In this document: piece after piece, positions 41,098 to 45,307 of the stretch
Layout of the letters: each line of letters opens with the position of its first letter
Numbering within the stretch: position 1 is the first letter of the stretch
Assembly (NCBI GenBank): GCA_964392345.1
Contig: CAYMPQ010000003.1
Span: 1-45,307, forward strand
Direction of reading: 5' to 3'
Length of the DNA stretch: 45,307 nt
Origin: JAUVXY01 sp964392345
GTDB lineage: Bacteria; Actinomycetota; Humimicrobiia; Humimicrobiales; Humimicrobiaceae
Translations under genes and position numbers: made by a program
The notes under the pieces: model-generated
Told to the model about the DNA's origin: nothing
What the model saw: the letters and a program-made list of their open reading frames with translations, nothing else
Databases searched by the model: none

Positions 41098-42033
41098 ATG
41101 CTGGTTGTTTTAAAAAAAGTAATTTATATGGTTGTTATTTTGGGGGTAAATTTGTATATATGCTCATACATTAATAGCAAATTTACATCCAGAATAGAGC
41201 TTAAAAGAGGTTACAGAGCAACAAAAATGGGGGGGTTAAGCTACCCTGCAGTTAAACTTTTTAAATATTTATCCAAGGATTATAAGATAAATATTTGGGA
41301 AGTTTTTATTTTTTTGTTTTCGTTTTTAATGTGGAGCGTAGTCCCTATTACCCCGAATCTGGTTTTGGTAGGTGTAAACTATGGTTTATTTGATGGCATA
41401 TTTTTTTATGTCCTGATTTTAATATTAAATGTCATCAGTGGGGGGGGAACCTCGTATAATTTTTTGTTTACAAAGATGACTAAGAAAATAGGCATGACAT
41501 TATCTTTTTTAATTCCTATTATATTTAGTGCAACAAGTATAGTATTGGTTAACAGAACTATGAGTCTAAAGGAAATAGTAAACTCACAGTATGAGCACTG
41601 GAATATAGTTTATCAGCCGATTGGTTTTTTAGTTGTTTTTGTTGCAATTATATTTCAGTTTAAATTGTCAGGCATAAATAAAAAGAATTTATTTATATTT
41701 TCAGATAATGCATATAAGGAAGGCGGCGGATTTGGGAAAGCAATAAGCAGACTGTCGGACTACTCAAGGCTTTTTTTTCTTATAATTACTTTAATTATTC
41801 TTTATTTAGGTGGATGGCATAATATATATTTTATAAGAGGTGAGGTAGCACTGATTCTAAAATTTTACATTATTTTTGTAATGTTCCTGCTTTTAGATAA
41901 AGCTACTTCAGATTTTGATGATTATGTATATTTGTCTAATATTAACTGGGGATTTTTAATTCCAATTTCCATAATTAATTTTGTACTGACATTGGGGTTT
42001 CTTATGTGTAGAAACGTATTTAATTTTATTTAA
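41098..42033 (+). CDS. NuoH-like membrane subunit, divergent
   Basis: This 311-aa protein has about eight membrane segments. The NuoH C-terminal plan is visible: a LGGW segment, a FYIIFVMFLLLDKATSDFDD loop matching the Lys-x-FvRxTxPRxRxDQ region, then NINWGFLIPISIIN for the W-x-x-LLP block. The Glu-rich loop that lines the quinone site is not recognisable, and the first cytoplasmic loop (IELKRGYRATKMGG) lacks the ERKxxxxxQxRxGP pattern. It is assigned by gene position and partial motifs. The start is an ATG with GTGGTGA. Confidence 0.68.
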   Translation: MLVVLKKVIYMVVILGVNLYICSYINSKFTSRIELKRGYRATKMGGLSYPAVKLFKYLSKDYKINIWEVFIFLFSFLMWSVVPITPNLVLVGVNYGLFDGIFFYVLILILNVISGGGTSYNFLFTKMTKKIGMTLSFLIPIIFSATSIVLVNRTMSLKEIVNSQYEHWNIVYQPIGFLVVFVAIIFQFKLSGINKKNLFIFSDNAYKEGGGFGKAISRLSDYSRLFFLIITLIILYLGGWHNIYFIRGEVALILKFYIIFVMFLLLDKATSDFDDYVYLSNINWGFLIPISIINFVLTLGFLMCRNVFNFI

Positions 42034-42061
42034 TTTGTTATTTATTATAAATGAATAAGAG

Positions 42062-42493
42062 ATGGCTAGGATTATAAAGGATTTTTTTATAAGCTTTGGT
42101 AATATATTTAGAAGAACAAGAACTATAATCTATCCGAAGGAAAAAATGATTATACACGAGGTTAGTAAAGGTCTCCCAAGGTTAAAGCTGGATATGGACA
42201 CTCTTAAAGTTATTTGTAATGGATGCGGCCGGTGTGAAAAAATTTGTCCGCAAAATTGCATAAAAGTTGAAAAAATTATTGACAATGATGGCAGGGAGAG
42301 CCTAAAGGAGTTTTGTCTGGATTTAAGTAAATGTATTTTTTGTGGGAATTGTGTTGAAATTTGCGAGCTAGGTGCAATTGAAATGTCATATAAATACCAG
42401 CTTGCAGAGTACAATGCGGAAAATCTTAAGCTTGAGAAATTGGATTTGGCAAAACAGGCTGATCACAATTTGAGGGATTTCTGGCTGAGGTGA
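42062..42493 (+). CDS. nuoI: NuoI-like 2x[4Fe-4S] ferredoxin subunit
   Basis: This 143-aa protein has two complete [4Fe-4S] motifs: Cys52-x2-Cys55-x2-Cys58-x3-Cys62-Pro (CNGCGRCEKICP) and Cys91-x2-Cys94-x2-Cys97-x3-Cys101 (CIFCGNCVEIC). This is the NuoI arrangement that wires electrons to NuoB. An amphipathic N-terminal helix (MARIIKDFFISFGNIFRR) would sit on the membrane. It lies 28 bp after the NuoH-like gene. The redox part of the complex is therefore intact even though other subunits are degenerate. Confidence 0.9.
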   Translation: MARIIKDFFISFGNIFRRTRTIIYPKEKMIIHEVSKGLPRLKLDMDTLKVICNGCGRCEKICPQNCIKVEKIIDNDGRESLKEFCLDLSKCIFCGNCVEICELGAIEMSYKYQLAEYNAENLKLEKLDLAKQADHNLRDFWLR

Positions 42494-42502
42494 CAATAAA
42501 TT

Positions 42503-43048
42503 ATGCAAAGCTCTATTGTTATAAATATAATGCATTACATTAGCATATCGGGGATTTTTATATTTTCCCTGTTATCCTTGTTTATACTTGAAAATAAAAA
42601 AAGAATGCTGTTTTTATTTTTAGTATTTTTATTTTCTGGCACTCTAAGCCTTTCATTTTATTCAGGAATTTTGTCCTTTGCTGTAGGCTTAGTTGTTATA
42701 AGTTTTTTTGTTTTGTTTTATTTATATACAGCTCACATAGAATTTTATCTGAAGGAAAAGCTTTCAGCTGAGGAGTCTATGGCAATAAAAGACAAATTTG
42801 CAGGTAAAGTTTTAAGGTTGGTTTTGCCACTAATAATATGTCTTGGAATTAGTTATTTATTTTATAAATATGCTTTTGATTTTTTCTCCGGGTGTATAAA
42901 AAATGAGGCAGTACCAGTTATGAGTTTAGCGAATGCTGTGAAGGAGCTGCAGACAAGTTATATTATCCCTGTTATAATTTTAATTTCTGTATTATTTATT
43001 TCTACATTATGGTTTATTCTTATTTTTGATATGAGTAGAGAGGAGTAG
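42503..43048 (+). CDS. NuoJ-like membrane subunit, divergent
   Basis: This 181-aa protein has five membrane segments, as in NuoJ, and lies at the NuoJ position between NuoI and NuoK. The conserved VYVGAIMVLFLFVIM of the third segment is reduced to SFAVGLVVISFFVLF, so the key Tyr and Gly-Ala are lost. The loop EEKL/SAEESM and the last segment have no family motifs. Assignment is mainly by position and topology. Confidence 0.5.
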   Translation: MQSSIVINIMHYISISGIFIFSLLSLFILENKKRMLFLFLVFLFSGTLSLSFYSGILSFAVGLVVISFFVLFYLYTAHIEFYLKEKLSAEESMAIKDKFAGKVLRLVLPLIICLGISYLFYKYAFDFFSGCIKNEAVPVMSLANAVKELQTSYIIPVIILISVLFISTLWFILIFDMSREE

Positions 43049-43052
43049 AAAA

Positions 43053-43406
43053 GTGAGCCTCCAGCTTGTTTTTTGTTTTAGTTTTTTATTATTTTTACTG
43101 GGTTTATTTGGGGTGCTATATAGGGTGGATATTGTATCTATTTTAATTTCACTCCAGCTTATAATTGTATCTTCCATGGTTAATTTTTTAAGCTTTTCCT
43201 ATTTTTTATATCAAGATACAACATGGGTAATAGTTTTTATTTTTTTAGGGATGGTTCCTTTGTATTTGCTCATGTTTTGTATGATTTTTTACAGTTATTC
43301 AAGTTTTAACAATTTAAGCAGTAACCCGGACAACATAAGTGTTGTAAATAATTTTAGGCTGTTTGAACTAAGCAAGAGTAACTGGTGGGGAGAAGATGAT
43401 TTATAA
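43053..43406 (+). CDS. NuoK-like membrane subunit lacking channel glutamates
   Basis: This 117-aa protein has three membrane segments and the NuoK opening LLGLFGVLYRVDIVSILISL. The key Glu of the second segment (E36 in E. coli) is Gln35 (LISLQLI). The Glu of the third segment (E72, AAAEA motif) is absent; that segment reads FLGMVPLYLLMF. A roughly 30-residue polar tail follows. The start is GTG with AGGAG, 4 bp after the NuoJ-like stop. Confidence 0.7.
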   Translation: MSLQLVFCFSFLLFLLGLFGVLYRVDIVSILISLQLIIVSSMVNFLSFSYFLYQDTTWVIVFIFLGMVPLYLLMFCMIFYSYSSFNNLSSNPDNISVVNNFRLFELSKSNWWGEDDL

Positions 43407-43468
43407 ATTAAATATTAATTTTAAAAAACAAATAATGCGTAAAAAAAATACTGGCAGGAGTTAGAAAT

Positions 43469-44992
43469 TTGATATTTTCAATTTTTAGTAAGACAAACCC
43501 ATTTTGCAGCATTATAGTGCTGTCCATTGCTATAGTTATAATGATATTTTTTGGAATATCCAAAAAAAGATGGATAAAAAAGTTTACAATTATTTTGGCT
43601 GCAGCATCTTTGCTGGCAGCGCTGCTTGCAAATATTTATAACTTTGCAGCTCTTGGAAACTTTTCAAGCCATCTGGTATCCTTTGAAATTTTACAGGTAA
43701 TTGAGATAACAATTATTTTATTCGGCGCTTTAAACATACTATTTTTTGTTTCTGCCAACAATATAGAAAACGAACACTTTATAAAGATACTGATTTTACT
43801 GCTGCTCTCTGTGTGTTGTATTATTTTTATAATAATTTCCAGGAATTTCCTTTTAGTATTTTTAAGCCTGTGTGCATTTTTGATTTCAATTTTTCAGCTG
43901 GTAACCAGTTTAAATACAAGGTGGGGCACTGGTGCAAAGCATATATTAAGATTTTTTATGAGCTCATCTCTGGCAGTTACCATGATTTTTTTCGGGTTCT
44001 CTGTAATATATGGTTCAACGGATTTTAAAAATTTTAGGCAAATTGTAGAATCTGAAACGTTGCTGAATCCTATCACTGTAGCTGGTATTATAATTCTGGG
44101 AGTTGCTATTTATTTGTACTTATTCTTATTTCCATTTCAGGGTCCGTATTTAAAATTAATGCGAAGGTGTGAGTACTCCTCCATGCCAGTTGTATGGTTT
44201 TTATATTTTCCCGCAGGTATTTTTTTACTGGGGAAGCTAAATGAAGTAATTTTTTATATTAAGGAAAATTGTAATATTTATATAGCCGCAGTATTTGTGG
44301 CGCTTTCCTTTGTTTGCATGGTTTCTGGCAACATAGGTGCTGTTAGGACTACAAGCACAAGAAGGATATTTTCATTTATTTTTTTATCATTCAATGGCAT
44401 TTACCTGTTAAATTATGGCGCATTGTCTGCTGGCTTCGTAAACATAGAAACTGTGCAGTGGCTGAATATTGTAAACTTGTCAGTATTGGCAGTTAGTTTT
44501 TTCCCTGCGTATAGCATTGCAGTTAACATAGAAAAGGGCAAAGGAAGTGATTCTGAATCTGGCATAAGAGGATTTTTACGCAGCAATACTTATCTGAGTA
44601 TTAATCTTATAATAATCTTACTTTCATGGTTTTATTATATTGAGTTCCTTGTCATATATTTTAGAGAGTGGAACTTATTGGAAATGGATATTTCTAATCT
44701 GGCAGTTCTAATTTTAGCCGGCATATCTTTTATATTTTTAGCAGTCAATATATTCAGACTCATAATTATTCAGTTTTTAAAAAGTAGTAAAGAAAATGGC
44801 AGAGGCGATGCTGATGATGGCACCAATTCCATTGTTTTCCATAAGTTTCATTATATTTATATTAGTTTTTTTACTGTTATTGTTTTAATGATGCTGGCAG
44901 CAGCTATCCTAAGGATATTAAATGTAGAAATTTATATATTTAGTTTTGAAATAACCGGCAATAAGTTTTTGGAATATTTAATGACAAAATAA
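43469..44992 (+). CDS. Antiporter-like (NuoN/NuoM/NuoL) subunit, divergent
   Basis: This 507-aa protein has about 14 membrane segments in the antiporter-like layout. Landmarks are at the right positions but altered: the fifth-segment Glu is Cys135 (FLSLCAF), the FPFHxWxPDxY motif reads FPFQGPYLKL (His to Gln224), the seventh-segment Lys position is Ala/Gly (FPAGIFLLG), and KRMLAYSSI reads TRRIFSFIFL. These are the ionisable residues that move protons in complex I. The start is TTG with CAGGAG, 62 bp after the NuoK-like gene. It is the only antiporter-like subunit here, since the next gene is unrelated. Confidence 0.68.
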   Translation: MIFSIFSKTNPFCSIIVLSIAIVIMIFFGISKKRWIKKFTIILAAASLLAALLANIYNFAALGNFSSHLVSFEILQVIEITIILFGALNILFFVSANNIENEHFIKILILLLLSVCCIIFIIISRNFLLVFLSLCAFLISIFQLVTSLNTRWGTGAKHILRFFMSSSLAVTMIFFGFSVIYGSTDFKNFRQIVESETLLNPITVAGIIILGVAIYLYLFLFPFQGPYLKLMRRCEYSSMPVVWFLYFPAGIFLLGKLNEVIFYIKENCNIYIAAVFVALSFVCMVSGNIGAVRTTSTRRIFSFIFLSFNGIYLLNYGALSAGFVNIETVQWLNIVNLSVLAVSFFPAYSIAVNIEKGKGSDSESGIRGFLRSNTYLSINLIIILLSWFYYIEFLVIYFREWNLLEMDISNLAVLILAGISFIFLAVNIFRLIIIQFLKSSKENGRGDADDGTNSIVFHKFHYIYISFFTVIVLMMLAAAILRILNVEIYIFSFEITGNKFLEYLMTK

Positions 44993-45031
44993 TTTGGCAA
45001 GCAATAATTTAAGCAAGTAATTTTTTGAAAT

Positions 45032-45307
45032 TTGGATAAGCACAGCAAAAGACTTAATATTAAACACTTTTTAATTGTAATAATAATACTGCTCGCGGTC
45101 CTTGCTGCAGTCATTAGCATAAGAGAATTTTCTTTTAAGAAGGAATATGCAGCGCCAACTGCTCTTTCAAATGAACTCCCGAGATACAGGGTAATAGATT
45201 TAGATAGTATGGGATGTACAAGTGATGCAGACAGCGATGGTATTAATGACCGAAAGGATATTTTATTTGGCGCAAAAAATCAGCTGGAGCTTAAAGCTAA
45301 AAATATA
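45032..45307 (+). CDS. DUF1287-like protein, N-terminal part (cut by window end)
   Basis: This frame starts at a TTG (45032) and runs to the window end: 92 residues are visible. After a Lys-rich start and a membrane anchor or signal segment (residues about 12-31), it has a YRVIDLDSMGCTSDADSDGI stretch and then NDRKDILFGAKNQL. This resembles the N-terminal part of DUF1287 proteins (YijF-like, DGIxDxxDxxxGA). DUF1287 proteins are predicted extracytoplasmic NlpC/P60-like hydrolases. An in-frame TGA lies just upstream. The function and the link to the complex I-like cluster are unknown. Confidence 0.65.
   Translation, partial: MDKHSKRLNIKHFLIVIIILLAVLAAVISIREFSFKKEYAAPTALSNELPRYRVIDLDSMGCTSDADSDGINDRKDILFGAKNQLELKAKNI

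Noticed and set aside
38724..44992. Group 4 [NiFe] hydrogenase interpretation of the cluster
   Set aside because: The large subunit has no CxxC nickel ligands and the small subunit has tandem Cys as in NuoB.
1..45307. tRNA, rRNA, tmRNA, SRP or RNase P RNA genes
   Set aside because: Intergenic stretches were read for cloverleaf or conserved cores; none was seen.

Overview
The window is 45.3 kb of AT-rich bacterial chromosome around the replication origin. Core markers are dnaA and dnaN on the minus strand, and rpmH-rnpA-yidD-yidC-jag-mnmE-mnmG-mnmG-rsmG-parA-parB on the plus strand. The two arms diverge from about 9.3-10.0 kb, which contains a 100-N assembly gap (9920-10019), and two parS sites lie in the right arm. 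The lineage cannot be fixed from the sequence alone. The low GC, GlnR-like regulator beside glnA, panBCD, LarC/LarE and a complex I-like cluster suggest an anaerobic or poorly cultivated Gram-positive-type bacterium (actinobacterial or clostridial side, or a candidate phylum). There are no tRNA or rRNA genes and no CRISPR.

Layout: 1-850 holds gene remnants (a decayed Fic domain and a 45-aa zinc-finger-like ORF). 848-5634 has corA facing a lipoprotein gene and a pantothenate block (panB, panC, panD, plus a DUF2520 dehydrogenase). 5654-9283 is the replication-initiation operon: a GHKL-ATPase/winged-helix protein, dnaA, dnaN. 9284-10038 is the probable oriC intergene, with palindromes, a possible IS21-type element end and the gap. 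10039-21000 is the leading-strand block from rpmH to parB, ending with lipA. It includes two adjacent, catalytically complete mnmG genes, and a perfect parS forms the last codons of the first.

21072-31817 is metabolic and envelope: a GT-C-like membrane protein, a class II aldolase with a Cys-rich tail, a stand-alone Lrp-type RAM domain, an SPFH protein, a VIT1-like membrane protein, an AhpD-like protein, a stand-alone GXGXG (GltB3-like) protein, glnA, a GlnR-like orphan response regulator and nadE. Three 5-mers repeating every 11 bp sit just upstream of the glnA promoter. nadE has no ATG, GTG or TTG at its domain start; the best-placed initiation codon is ATA, behind a strong promoter and Shine-Dalgarno sequence.

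32034-38570 carries a PAP2-like phosphatase, a DUF2085 protein, an inositol-monophosphatase-family protein, a PHP-domain protein, larE and larC (divergent) and an AI-2E family transporter. 38724-44992 is an eight-gene cluster in complex I order (A, B, CD, H, I, J, K, one antiporter-like subunit). Its Fe-S ligands are intact in NuoB and NuoI, but signature residues of the quinone site and the proton-pumping membrane arm are missing. This is the most unusual system here. The window ends inside a DUF1287-like gene.
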